64,000 nucleotides of DNA from Oceanococcus sp964629015 (GCA_964629015.1 CAZVMN010000006.1:124001-188000), one strand, 5' to 3'; shown: positions 52,452 to 61,443, numbered from the stretch's first letter. A program made the numbers and translations. Notes: generated from the letters alone by a model not told the origin.

Positions 52452-53201
52452 ATGAAAACGCTTGAAGCTCTTTCCCCCGCACTCGCCGCGACCACACAGC
52501 AGGTTGCAGACCACGGTTATGCGCTGATGTCGGGCGACCAGCTGCGCCCACAAATCGAACTGTTCGGCACACTGGATGACTGGGCCGGCTTCAGCGCCAG
52601 CTGGGACGATTTGCATGTCGACCCATACATGGCAGACGGTGGCCGTTATCGCCGACGTCGTCATGCCTGCTTCGCCATCTCACGCGATGAGGAGCCGCAG
52701 CTTGCACCGGCGCAGGCTCACTACCAAAGCCTGGAATACAACCGCCTGAATGGCGGTATCCCACGCTGGTTTACGCCGATTGCGACCGAAGTTTGCGAGG
52801 GTCCGTCCATGCACACGCTGCTGCGTTTTGGGGCGCGACTTTTCGAGCATCTGTCGCCGCTAACTCAGCAATGGCACTGCGAGGTCCACCAGTTTCGCAT
52901 CGAAGCCCAGGTCGGCCAGGATGGTCAGCCCACCCCTGAAGGTGCACATCGCGATGGAGTCGACTATGTTCTGGTGCTGCTGATCCAGCGCCATAACATT
53001 GCCAGCGGTGTCACCCAGATCTTCGATCCTGAGGGCACCGAACTGGGCAGCTTTACCCTGGCGCAACCGTTGGATGCGGCGATCATCAATGACCACCGCA
53101 TTTTTCATGGGGTCACCCCGGTCAGCCCAATCTGCGTGGATGAACCATCGTTTCGCGACGTGCTTGTCATCACCTACGCAAAACGTCCCAACGAAAAGTG
53201 A
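52452..53201 (+). CDS. 2OG-Fe(II) dioxygenase family protein (PF10014-like)
   Basis: The 249-aa protein has an HxD pair in EGAHRDGVDYVLVLL, a distal His in NDHRIFHGVTPV, and a closing Arg (SFRDVLVITY), giving the iron and 2-oxoglutarate sites of the family. Relatives include amino-acid hydroxylases such as L-isoleucine dioxygenase; the substrate here is unknown. It is divergent from katG. A weak CGGAC/GTCCG hairpin follows the stop (53204-53216). Confidence 0.85.
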   Translation: MKTLEALSPALAATTQQVADHGYALMSGDQLRPQIELFGTLDDWAGFSASWDDLHVDPYMADGGRYRRRRHACFAISRDEEPQLAPAQAHYQSLEYNRLNGGIPRWFTPIATEVCEGPSMHTLLRFGARLFEHLSPLTQQWHCEVHQFRIEAQVGQDGQPTPEGAHRDGVDYVLVLLIQRHNIASGVTQIFDPEGTELGSFTLAQPLDAAIINDHRIFHGVTPVSPICVDEPSFRDVLVITYAKRPNEK

Positions 53202-53224
53202 AACGGACGACGTCCGGCCAGCTT

Positions 53225-53253
53225 TTGATTCAGCGCGGTCCGCGTATTAGAAT
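53225..53253 (+). promoter_or_regulatory. sigma-70-like promoter upstream of a structured leader
   Basis: TTGATT (53225-53230) and TAGAAT (53248-53253) are separated by exactly 17 nt, giving a good promoter just after the dioxygenase gene. Transcription would begin near 53260, at the 5' end of the folded region. Confidence 0.6.
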
Positions 53254-53258
53254 GCGCC

Positions 53259-53407
53259 ACAACATCAAGAGTGGATGCTTCGGCGTCCCACCAACCTGCC
53301 CTCCCGGCAAGGTGGTGCTGCAATCGTAGGATGTGGCCTTTACGGCAACCAATGGGATTCCTTCAGCAGCTCCGGATGTGGTTTTTCACAACCATGGACG
53401 AGCCCCT
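53259..53407 (+). ncRNA. Putative structured leader RNA of unknown class
   Basis: Right after the promoter, ACATC (53262-53266) can pair with GATGT (53330-53334) as a closing stem. Inside it are a UUCG-capped hairpin (53270-53292) and a second hairpin CACCAACCTGCC/GGCAAGGTGGTG (53289-53318). Two short hairpins follow, each opened by GGATGTGG (53329-53336 and 53374-53381) and closed by CAACCA. A small ORF begins at 53408. The layout looks like a riboswitch or leader, but I match it to no known class. Confidence 0.4.
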
Positions 53408-53596
53408 ATGTACGTCAGCAATACCCGCGCAGCACCACCAGCTGCCGACACGAACCGCACGCGGCGAACTCATACGCCGCAAAAAGCCAAACCCCTGCCG
53501 CTTGAGCAGCAACTTCGCCTGGAAGGCCATCAGGTCACGCGACAAAACGGCCCGATCGGCACGACGGAATGGATGCTGGTATTGCGGGTGGAGTGA
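53408..53596 (+). CDS. Small hypothetical protein, 62 aa
   Basis: The ORF begins MYVSNTRAAPP and ends with LEQQLRLEGHQVTRQNGPIGTTEWMLVLRVE in two recognisable halves: a basic, Pro-rich start and a probably folded C-terminus. GAG lies 5 nt before the ATG, and third codon positions are GC-rich, like neighbouring genes. An in-frame GTG at 53333 would give 87 aa but would cut into the structured leader. I recognise no family. Confidence 0.5.
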   Translation: MYVSNTRAAPPAADTNRTRRTHTPQKAKPLPLEQQLRLEGHQVTRQNGPIGTTEWMLVLRVE

Positions 53597-53676
53597 CACG
53601 CCCCCGCCGTTCTGCTTTAACGACTCCGCCCCAAAGGACAGCCACGCCGCCTCAAGCACATTTTCAGAAGTTCATG

Positions 53677-53690
53677 TTGATGTGGATCAA
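53677..53690. promoter_or_regulatory. FNR/Anr box in front of ompW
   Basis: TTGAT-GTGG-ATCAA is a perfect match to the FNR consensus TTGAT-N4-ATCAA. Its centre lies about 72 nt before the ompW start, so the usual class II activator spacing (-41.5) would put transcription start near 53,725. FNR control of ompW is known in enteric bacteria. Confidence 0.85.
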
Positions 53691-53755
53691 CACAGCGCGT
53701 ATGTGCGGATCTCACACTCACTGTGGCGCTATCGCCAAGACCACAGGAGAGAAGA

Positions 53756-54358
53756 ATGACTACATACACCCGCCCACTCTATGCAGCAGCCCTGCTGTTG
53801 GTGGGCAGCGCTCAGGCCTATGACAGCGGTGACTGGTTACTGCGCGGCGGGGCCCACTACGTCGAGCCAAAAAGCAACAACCACGGCACTGTCAGCGTCG
53901 ATGGTGCGGCGTCGATCACCGCCAGCTTGAGCTATTTCTTCACCCCCAATCTGGCGGTGGACGTTCTGGCTGCGATTCCGTTTGAACATGACATCACGCT
54001 GAACGGTGACGGCAGCACAGTGGCCAGCACCATGCACCTTCCGCCGACCGTATCGATGGTCTGGTATCCGAGTGTTGCAGGGAATTGGCAGCCCTTTGTC
54101 GGTGCCGGCTTGAACTACACGCTGTTTTTTGAAGAAGAGACCAAAGGCGCGCTGGATGGCAGCAAGCTCTCACTGGATCCATCCTTCGGATTGGCGGCGG
54201 TGGCCGGGATGGAATATCGCCTCCAAGACAACCTCACCCTGAGCTTGGACGTGCGCTATTTCGACATCGACACGGATGCCTCGTTGGATGGCGCAGATCT
54301 GGGCAGCGTTGAAATCGACCCGATGGGTTACGGCTTAAGCTTGGGCTACCAGTTTTGA
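53756..54358 (+). CDS. ompW: OmpW family outer membrane protein
   Basis: OmpW is an 8-strand barrel thought to let small hydrophobic compounds through. The 200-aa precursor has a signal peptide (ending near SAQA), WLLRGGAHYVEPKSNN, the PTVSMVWYP segment, and a C-terminal GYQF with terminal Phe. AGGAGAG precedes ATG 53756. The FNR box upstream suggests induction at low oxygen. Its end overlaps the converging SDR gene by 24 nt. Confidence 0.93.
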   Translation: MTTYTRPLYAAALLLVGSAQAYDSGDWLLRGGAHYVEPKSNNHGTVSVDGAASITASLSYFFTPNLAVDVLAAIPFEHDITLNGDGSTVASTMHLPPTVSMVWYPSVAGNWQPFVGAGLNYTLFFEEETKGALDGSKLSLDPSFGLAAVAGMEYRLQDNLTLSLDVRYFDIDTDASLDGADLGSVEIDPMGYGLSLGYQF

Positions 54359-55780
54359 GCCATGCTCCGCGCCCCGCGCGGTTAGACACACCTCGTCAAG
54401 CCAGCCGATCAGTTCATCGATCTCGCGCTGGCTTGCAGCGGTGGTCGGCAGCACATCCACCGCGTGGGGCTTGCGATCAAACCACAGCGCATCGGTCTGC
54501 GATTGGCGCGTCTTGCATGACGCCAACCACACGGCGGTGTCGCATCCCATCCGAGCATCCCGAAGCTGACCCTTTAGTGCTCGATTGAACCCGGGCAAAG
54601 ACCGCGCCACCCCGGGCGTTGCCGCCCATCCCGGGTGCATCGACCAGCACTGGGCCCGGCCCAGACGCCCACTGCGATTCATCCATTGACTCGCATAGAT
54701 CAATGCCCGCTTGGCCTGAGCGTAAGCCCGCGTTCCGTCGAATTTCTCGCTCTCGGAATTCATTGATCTCAAATTCATCGGTTGCAGGTACTGACCTCCA
54801 CTCGCAACCTGAATCACCCGCCCGCCAGCTTCATCCAGGGCGCCAGCCAGCATGTGGGTGAGCAGCCATGGCGCGAGCAGATTGACCGCCAGGGATTGCT
54901 CAAAGCCTTGAGCCGACACGTCGCGTTGCGCATTCAAGATGCCCGCGTTGTTGATCAGTATGTCGATGCTTGGATGTTGATCGAGAATTTCAAACGCCGC
55001 CCGACGCAGCTGATCCAAATCCGAGACATCCGCCTCAATCGGTACAGCCAGGTCTGATCGGCCATCCGCAAACGCGACAACCTCACGACACGCCGCCGCC
55101 AACTTTGCGCTGTCTCGACCCAGCAATATCACCCGTGCGCCCAGCCGGGCCAGTTCGCAGGCAGCCGCCAAACCCAGGCCCGATGTTGCACCGGTCACAA
55201 CGGCACATTGTCCATCCAAACGCTGCGACAAGCCTTTGTTCGGCATGCGCTGATAGCCACGCTGGGTGAAGTTCAGGGCCGCAGGCACCAACAAACGATC
55301 GGCGATGTGTTCACCCCATGACGCCGACACATCCACATCCGGCATCAGCGCAGTTTGCAAGCCCTGCACGGCGCGCGCACCCATCCGATCCATCCAGGGT
55401 TGGACAACCCATCGCAGACTCGGTGGCAAGCGTTCAAATGTGATGCACGCGCGATAGCGGATGCGTGCGGCAAAAGCACCGATGGCTTCTATATCGATGG
55501 TATCTACCGCGGAAAAATCTTTGCCCTGCCCGGAAAGACGCACGCCTGAGTTCTCGCGAACCTCGGTCAGGCGATAGAGCATGGGTGACGGACCCAGCGG
55601 CGTATTCAGCTGAACATGAAACTCACTGCCAACCCCGGGTAGCCCGGGTGTGAGCTTGCGCGCTCGTGCAACACCTGGGTCCCATTGCTCAACGGTGGAA
55701 AAGTCCCGCAAATAAAGGAAGCAGTCTTGCGCGCTTCGCGGGACATCAATGCACTCATCAAGCTCAATTTCGAGACTCAT
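54335..55780 (-). CDS. SRPBCC-short-chain dehydrogenase fusion protein
   Basis: The 481-aa protein joins an N-terminal SRPBCC/polyketide-cyclase-like lipid-binding domain (residues ~1-150, VPRSAQDCFLYLRDFSTVEQWDPGV) to a short-chain dehydrogenase (~185-470) with TGATSGLGLA, NNAG and YAQAK. The C-terminal part, including DALWFDRKPH, resembles DHRS12-like SDRs. It probably acts on a lipophilic substrate; the reaction is unknown. ATG 55780 is chosen; GTG one codon upstream is possible. It lies 67 nt after iucD on the same strand. Confidence 0.85.
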   Translation of the reverse strand: MSLEIELDECIDVPRSAQDCFLYLRDFSTVEQWDPGVARARKLTPGLPGVGSEFHVQLNTPLGPSPMLYRLTEVRENSGVRLSGQGKDFSAVDTIDIEAIGAFAARIRYRACITFERLPPSLRWVVQPWMDRMGARAVQGLQTALMPDVDVSASWGEHIADRLLVPAALNFTQRGYQRMPNKGLSQRLDGQCAVVTGATSGLGLAAACELARLGARVILLGRDSAKLAAACREVVAFADGRSDLAVPIEADVSDLDQLRRAAFEILDQHPSIDILINNAGILNAQRDVSAQGFEQSLAVNLLAPWLLTHMLAGALDEAGGRVIQVASGGQYLQPMNLRSMNSESEKFDGTRAYAQAKRALIYASQWMNRSGRLGRAQCWSMHPGWAATPGVARSLPGFNRALKGQLRDARMGCDTAVWLASCKTRQSQTDALWFDRKPHAVDVLPTTAASQREIDELIGWLDEVCLTARGAEHGSKLVAQA

Positions 55781-55847
55781 CACGGGGAACGCCAGACATA
55801 ACTCCCCCCGATACGACGCGTCATCAGATTTGGATTTTCAGCACGCT

Positions 55848-57137
55848 CTAGGCAACTGCCCGTTCGGACGACGGTTGTGAAGTCCACTGCATCGGGCTAT
55901 CCGCCTGGCCAACGTCGTAATGCGATCGTCCAAGCAGATCATTGACCACGCAGGCCGCACGCCACGCCGACAAGCTCAAATTGGGCTCAGCAATGCCATG
56001 ACTGTGACGCGCGACATTGAGCAAATACACCCGCCGACGTTGCTTACCGGGCCACGGCGCAGCAAACGCCTGATCCAAGCAAGGGCGACCACAGGCATCG
56101 CGCTCCAGCACATCAACAAGCGGGTTGAGACAGGTCGGCAACGCATCGGTCAGCCCGGTGCACAGAATCAGCACATCGGCATCCAGGTATTCCATTTGCT
56201 CACTCAAGCCATTGCGCATCTCCAACGCGTAGTGGCCGTGGAAACGCAGCGAGGACAACTCCCGGTGCGGCCTCAGTGCGAGATCCACGCGCCCGGACTC
56301 AACATGGGCCAGCCGATAGAACCGCTGATACAACGCCTTGAGGGTACTCGGCGAAATGCCGTCCGATGCCAGTTTCTGCTCCTGCAAAGTGCGCTGACGC
56401 TGAGCGGCAGGCAGTTGCTGAAAGACACGTGCGTAGTCGGGCGTGAACCAGTCATTCACGAACGGTGATTCATCCAACGGTAGGAAATTGCTGCGCCGGG
56501 AAACCCAGGTCAGCGCGTCCGGCTCACCCCAAACATTGTCGAGGACGTTGAGCACGATCTCTGCCCCCGTCTGGCCACCGCCGATCACCGCAACCCGCTT
56601 GCCGCATAGGTCCAGGTGACGCTGGGCGATGCCCAGTGCGTGAAAACAGTTGTCCGATAACAGTTCGGTGCAGCATGGCGGTATGTACGGTTGCTTGCCC
56701 GCAGCCACACACAAATTGCGCGCTCGCACATCCTGGCCACGCACGGTGAGACGAAAGCACTCGCCATCGTCTTCGACCGCGTCCACCGGGCTGTCCATCT
56801 GCAGAATGTCCAGGCGTTGCGCCACCCAACTCAGATAATCCGCGAACTCCTGTCGGGTGATCGCGTCCTGCTCGGCATTGACGAAGGCGTAAAAGCGCCG
56901 TTTGTCGACCAGGTAGGACAGAAAGCTGTACGGATTGGTGGGATCGACCGGCGTCACCAGATCCTTGAGGTAGGAGGTCTGCAACAAGGCTTGCGGCAGC
57001 ATCATGCCGGGGTGCCAGCTGTGCGTGGCTTTGGCCTCGAAGAAGCGGGCATTCAGCGGTTGCCGATGCAGCAATGCGGCCACCGCAAGATTGAACGGTC
57101 CGGCGCCAATCCCGGCCACATCGAGTATGTCGCTCAT
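55848..57137 (-). CDS. iucD: L-lysine N6-monooxygenase (IucD-like)
   Basis: IucD hydroxylates the side-chain amine of lysine with FAD, NADPH and O2, the first step of aerobactin-type siderophore synthesis. The 429-aa protein has the FAD site (GIGAGPFNLAVAALL), WHPGMMLP, GKQPYIPPC, the NADPH site (VIGGGQTGAEIVLNVL), SRRSNFLPLDES, and the C-terminal HGIAEPNLSL. Similarity to E. coli IucD runs along the whole length. It overlaps iucC by 4 nt. Confidence 0.92.
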   Translation of the reverse strand: MSDILDVAGIGAGPFNLAVAALLHRQPLNARFFEAKATHSWHPGMMLPQALLQTSYLKDLVTPVDPTNPYSFLSYLVDKRRFYAFVNAEQDAITRQEFADYLSWVAQRLDILQMDSPVDAVEDDGECFRLTVRGQDVRARNLCVAAGKQPYIPPCCTELLSDNCFHALGIAQRHLDLCGKRVAVIGGGQTGAEIVLNVLDNVWGEPDALTWVSRRSNFLPLDESPFVNDWFTPDYARVFQQLPAAQRQRTLQEQKLASDGISPSTLKALYQRFYRLAHVESGRVDLALRPHRELSSLRFHGHYALEMRNGLSEQMEYLDADVLILCTGLTDALPTCLNPLVDVLERDACGRPCLDQAFAAPWPGKQRRRVYLLNVARHSHGIAEPNLSLSAWRAACVVNDLLGRSHYDVGQADSPMQWTSQPSSERAVA

Positions 57138-58909
57138 GATGCTGCCCTCAGTTCGATAGCCTGCGATCTGGCCAATGCGATGGGGTTGTCGAGGTCACCG
57201 CCCACGATCGGTGTGGGACGCTCGGCCGAGTCGTCATAACCCAGCTTTAAGCGCACGCGATTGATGCACACCCGCTCAACCCGCGCGCGAAACAGATCAA
57301 ACAGGGCGAAGCGCTCACTCAAGTCCGCATGACGCTGCTGATAGCGCTCGATGGCATCCGCCAACACCGCATAGAAGCGCATCTCAGGCAAACCGCTGTC
57401 AGCGTCCAGCTGCGCGGACAGATAGCGCAGGACAGTGACGAAGTGTCCGGTAAACAGATCGTGAAAGATGTACGCAGGCGGCAGCTGGGTGAGGACATCC
57501 TGGGCGGATGTGGGCAGGCTGTCACGCTCCGGGAAATCTCCACTGGCCAGCCGCAGGTCACCCTGAAAATCTTTCAACAGAACCCGTGCCGGGACATTGT
57601 CTTTGAGCATCAGATTGAGATTCTGAGCATGCGCGACCAAGCCGATGCCGTAACGACACAGCAGGTGATACAAGGGGACTACGACGGCCTCAAACAAGCG
57701 CTGCAGCCAGGCCTCGGCTGCCAATCCACTGGCCTGAATCAACGCCTTGGCCACGCTGTCCCCGTGCTCATCAACCTGCAACAGCGCGGCCATCAACATG
57801 TGTCGCTCCGCATCGCGACAATGTGCTGCCGGGCTCTGCCGCCAGGTCACGCCGAGCATTTCGCGATAACGATACGGCGTGCCTTGCACCTGCTCATGCA
57901 GGCGATGCGGCACATGGATACCGGCCACTTCCTGCAACACCGCAGTCTGACGCTGCAGCAGTTCCGCATCGCTGTCACACAGGGACTGCATCCATGCAGA
58001 TAGCGCTGGGCCGCAGCGCATGTACTGGCCCGGAATGCCGCGGTAGCACGAGGTGTTCAGCACGGTCAGCGGCAATTTGATGTGGAGGTTCTTGGGCTGT
58101 GCGCGATGGGACAGTGTGCGCAGCGAAACCTGGGGCAAGTAGTCATCACCCAGCGCACCGAGATGAACAATGCGACGTTCCACGATCTCCGCGGCGTAGT
58201 GATGACGAATATGGGCCTGCCATTGCCATGGATGCACCGGCATGACGAGATATTTCGTTGTCGGCAAGCCGGCATCGCTCAGGGCCTGAGCCAAGTCCTG
58301 GCGCGCAGCCGAGTCCAGACTTTGCGCCAGCAGCGCCTCAAACTCCCACTCCGCAGCTATACCGGTAATACACAAGCGGCGATCCACTGCCAGCCACTCC
58401 AGCCGAACCGTGCGCGCGGCTTCCGTGCCGTAGCGGGCGAACTCATCGGCACCCCACCCGATGCGGCCTTTGTTGACCATTGCTTTGGGATGCCCATCGA
58501 GCAAACACTGCAGGTCTTCGTCCTGACACTGCGCCAATTGTGCGGCCGGCATGCCGGCACGGCGCTGGCGCAGAACCACATCCGCGGCCAGCGTGTTGCT
58601 GGTTTCATGCAGCAAGTTGCCCAGCGTGCTTGGGCCAATCTCCAAATCCTGCGCGGCATCGATAAAGAATTGTCCCGCATCTGTCGCTGCTTGCGACTGT
58701 CCATGCTGGACGCGCTGCACACTGGCCGGCGCGATATGCAGCCAATCCCAAACCGTCAAACGGGCCTCAAAGCGGTAACTCACGCCGCCGTGCAGATCGA
58801 CCTGCCATGCGCCGTCGCCCTGCATCCGCGCGCTCAACGCCTGTTCGTAGCACAGCTCAGCCAACGCTTTGGCCACCACCAAGCGATTGGCGTCATGCCA
58901 GGCACTCAT
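57134..58909 (-). CDS. iucC: IucC-like NIS siderophore synthetase
   Basis: This is a nonribosomal-peptide-independent siderophore synthetase (IucA/IucC family, 591 aa). It uses ATP to form an amide between a citrate carboxylate and a hydroxamate amine; IucC adds the second acetyl-hydroxylysine. Visible motifs are MPVHPWQWQ, VSLRTL with HIKLPLTVLNTSCYRGIPG, and a FhuF-like C-terminal part. ATG 58909 overlaps the iucB stop by 4 nt; the longer reading runs inside iucB. Confidence 0.92.
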   Translation of the reverse strand: MSAWHDANRLVVAKALAELCYEQALSARMQGDGAWQVDLHGGVSYRFEARLTVWDWLHIAPASVQRVQHGQSQAATDAGQFFIDAAQDLEIGPSTLGNLLHETSNTLAADVVLRQRRAGMPAAQLAQCQDEDLQCLLDGHPKAMVNKGRIGWGADEFARYGTEAARTVRLEWLAVDRRLCITGIAAEWEFEALLAQSLDSAARQDLAQALSDAGLPTTKYLVMPVHPWQWQAHIRHHYAAEIVERRIVHLGALGDDYLPQVSLRTLSHRAQPKNLHIKLPLTVLNTSCYRGIPGQYMRCGPALSAWMQSLCDSDAELLQRQTAVLQEVAGIHVPHRLHEQVQGTPYRYREMLGVTWRQSPAAHCRDAERHMLMAALLQVDEHGDSVAKALIQASGLAAEAWLQRLFEAVVVPLYHLLCRYGIGLVAHAQNLNLMLKDNVPARVLLKDFQGDLRLASGDFPERDSLPTSAQDVLTQLPPAYIFHDLFTGHFVTVLRYLSAQLDADSGLPEMRFYAVLADAIERYQQRHADLSERFALFDLFRARVERVCINRVRLKLGYDDSAERPTPIVGGDLDNPIALARSQAIELRAAS

Positions 58910-59613
58910 GACCAGCCCGCGTCGCGGAAAAACGCATCGCGCTCGCACATCACCAGTGCCGCGCGCTTGTGTGGGAAATCGAATTCCTTGATTTTTTTCC
59001 AGCCCGGCGCGGAACCCAGATATTTGAGCAAGGCCGCGTTGTCGGCACGCGGTTCACCCACCAGTCGCATCGTGCGCGCGTCATCCAAAAACATGAAATG
59101 GCTCAGACTTTCAATCCACGCACGGGCAAACGCCGGCCCCAGATATTGGCGCTCGCCGACCAGCAGGTGCATACCGCGATCAAACGGGTCCGCGTCGTAA
59201 TAGGGGCCGAGGCGATCTTCCAAAGCCCAATACAGCTCGAAGTAGCCGAAAGGCTCATCATCGAAACAGGCAATCAGGGGATCTTTGTGCGGATCGGCCA
59301 ACACCGATTTGATATACGCGGCCTGCACTGCAGCGTCGCCCGGTTGCTCCCAGAACGCATCGACCCGCGGATCGTTCATCCAGCGGGTAAACGCATCCAG
59401 ATCCCGAGCCAGATCAATGCGACGCAAGCTCAGTGTTTTGCCAAGGTCAGGAATCTCACGACGGTAGACCGCGCCCTCGGGCAAAGCTAAACGCACCGGG
59501 TGCTTCACGCCCTCAGCACTTTGCGTCCAACTCAGCGGATGTCGCCCGCCGTTGATGCCCAGATAAGCGCTGTGCGTGGCGTATGCGTCAGCAGCCAGTG
59601 TGGCGGCAGTCAT
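58906..59613 (-). CDS. iucB: N6-hydroxylysine O-acetyltransferase (IucB-like)
   Basis: IucB acetylates N6-hydroxylysine with acetyl-CoA. The 235-aa protein has the GNAT-type C-terminal domain typical of siderophore acyltransferases: RWMNDPRVDAFWEQPG, GYFELYWALEDRLGPYYDADPFDRG in two blocks, HLLVGERQYLGPAFA and VGEPRADN. ATG 59613 overlaps the iucA stop by 4 nt; the upstream in-frame reading lies within iucA. Confidence 0.93.
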   Translation of the reverse strand: MTAATLAADAYATHSAYLGINGGRHPLSWTQSAEGVKHPVRLALPEGAVYRREIPDLGKTLSLRRIDLARDLDAFTRWMNDPRVDAFWEQPGDAAVQAAYIKSVLADPHKDPLIACFDDEPFGYFELYWALEDRLGPYYDADPFDRGMHLLVGERQYLGPAFARAWIESLSHFMFLDDARTMRLVGEPRADNAALLKYLGSAPGWKKIKEFDFPHKRAALVMCERDAFFRDAGWS

Positions 59614-61427
59614 GACAACTCCTTTTTGAAAATCAGGGGATTGGGCAAGCGGTGATAGATCGCCAGCGGATCTTCGGTGGTGGTTTCGTTGAGCCCGATC
59701 AGCGCACACTGGAAATTGCCTTTGGCCCACAACTGCGGCGTATCCAGGATGTAATTCAGGCACCCGGTATCAGCACGCGGGCCTTTGCGCAGCTGATCGA
59801 GCCACGCGCGCAAATGCATGAGCAACGTGCTTTCTGGGCAAAGGCCGGCCGCGGCCAAAGCGCTGATCAAGCCCCAGGTGCTGTTGACGATCAGGTAGTA
59901 CACGAACAAACGATTGGCCATCTCGTCATCAATCACATTGGACGTCTCGCGCCCCAGTTCGGGCAGATACGGCGCCAGCAGCGATGCGCCCAACTGACTG
60001 AAGCCGCTGCCCTGGCAATCGCGGAACCAGGCGGCACACGGAAGGTCTTGGTCGAACCCGATCACCAGATTCTGTTGGTGCGCGCCATACAACCAGCCGT
60101 AATCCGCCTGGGCAATGATCAAAGGCTCAACGGCAACCCTGAAGAGCCGTTCAAACCAATCCACACAGGCGTGCTCGATGGAAAGCCCAACGCGTTGCGC
60201 ATACTGAGAAACCAACTGCGCCGCGCGGCAGGGCTCGGCGTAGGGATGATCCTGGGTCAGCGTTGCTAGCAGGCATACATTGTCAGCCTGCTGATGTTGA
60301 AATGGATTTTCCCGCAGCAGAACCAGCGACTCGGCCAGCGGTTCGCCCGCTGTGGGCTTCAGCATCGCGTAGGCTGGCTCCGCGAGCACGCTGAAGTTTG
60401 GATAGCGGCGCGCGAATGCCTCCCCCATGGGCGTGGCCCGAATACGCGACACCTCCAGGCCGCGTGCCATTTCCTGCGGCTGCAAGGTGCGCAAGGAATT
60501 GGTCAATCGCAAGCTCAATGAAAACTTCAGCATCCAGGGGCTGTGCGGCGCATAAATCGCGCGCAGCGACGAGGTGGCCGACCACTCCGGTCGCCCTTCG
60601 CCGAGCACCACGAGATCCCCGCTGGCAAGCAGTTCACCCACCGCTGCGCTGTCTTGAAGCACGCGCCACTGCCAGGGATGCGCCGGCATCACGGTGAAAC
60701 CCTCGGGCGCGTTCAAGTCGGCGGCATCGCAAGCCATCAGCTCGCGCATCAACGTCTGACATCCCACCGGAAAACTGCTCTGACCCTGAAGATTTTGTGG
60801 TCGAACAGCGAGCCATGTCAGGGCAAAGCGTTGGGCGAATTCCGGGGCATATAACACGGCATCCTGATCGGAGAACGGTTCGCGGCTTTTCGGCGTGGGA
60901 TGAATCGAATGCCCAACAAACAACGCCTGCTCGGAGGCGATAAAGCTCAATGGCTGCCTGAACAGCGCATCAAACTCCGCCTCACGTGCAAGTAAGCTCA
61001 AACCCAGATTGCGCTCACTCATGCGGACGCGCTCAACAAACTGGCGCCGACCGACCTCATCAGCCTGGGGAAATAGGCCCGGCTCCCCAGCGAGCAGTTC
61101 TGCTGCGCCGGCCAGATCAATCCACGCCGAATGTTGATCTGAACAAACCCGAAGTATCTCCGGTGCGAACTGATGACGTCCGCATGCACTGCGATAGCGT
61201 GCGCCGACCCAGAGTTGCTCGCCGCGTGAGGCCAGAGCAATACACACCGCTGGTGATGAAACACCTTCCGGACAGGCGCCATCGTAATGCCAGCTGGCCA
61301 AGTCCGTTTCACGGATCAAGGCATTGAAGAAACAATTCATCGACAACCGACGGGCTGCTCTGACGGTTTCCTGACAGGCAGAGGGGAAGGCCTTGGTAGC
61401 GGCCGCAGATGCGCTGGCGATGCTCAT
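59610..61427 (-). CDS. iucA: IucA-like NIS siderophore synthetase
   Basis: The 605-aa protein is a second NIS synthetase, of the IucA type, which joins the first acetyl-hydroxylysine to citrate. Motifs are MPAHPWQWR, SSLRAIYAPHSPWMLKFSL, RLTNSLRTL and RENPFQHQQ, with a FhuF-like C-terminal region (STWGLISALAAAGL). ATG 61427 gives a conserved-looking N-terminus; an in-frame start at 61505 is unlikely because it lies upstream of the promoter. It heads iucABCD and is divergent from an MFS exporter. Confidence 0.92.
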   Translation of the reverse strand: MSIASASAAATKAFPSACQETVRAARRLSMNCFFNALIRETDLASWHYDGACPEGVSSPAVCIALASRGEQLWVGARYRSACGRHQFAPEILRVCSDQHSAWIDLAGAAELLAGEPGLFPQADEVGRRQFVERVRMSERNLGLSLLAREAEFDALFRQPLSFIASEQALFVGHSIHPTPKSREPFSDQDAVLYAPEFAQRFALTWLAVRPQNLQGQSSFPVGCQTLMRELMACDAADLNAPEGFTVMPAHPWQWRVLQDSAAVGELLASGDLVVLGEGRPEWSATSSLRAIYAPHSPWMLKFSLSLRLTNSLRTLQPQEMARGLEVSRIRATPMGEAFARRYPNFSVLAEPAYAMLKPTAGEPLAESLVLLRENPFQHQQADNVCLLATLTQDHPYAEPCRAAQLVSQYAQRVGLSIEHACVDWFERLFRVAVEPLIIAQADYGWLYGAHQQNLVIGFDQDLPCAAWFRDCQGSGFSQLGASLLAPYLPELGRETSNVIDDEMANRLFVYYLIVNSTWGLISALAAAGLCPESTLLMHLRAWLDQLRKGPRADTGCLNYILDTPQLWAKGNFQCALIGLNETTTEDPLAIYHRLPNPLIFKKELS

Positions 61428-61443
61428 GGACGCGCATCGTAAT

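Noticed and set aside
53271..53759. 162-codon frame across the structured leader and the FNR box
   Set aside because: It runs through a promoter, an operator and the ompW ribosome binding site, and its residue composition looks non-coding.
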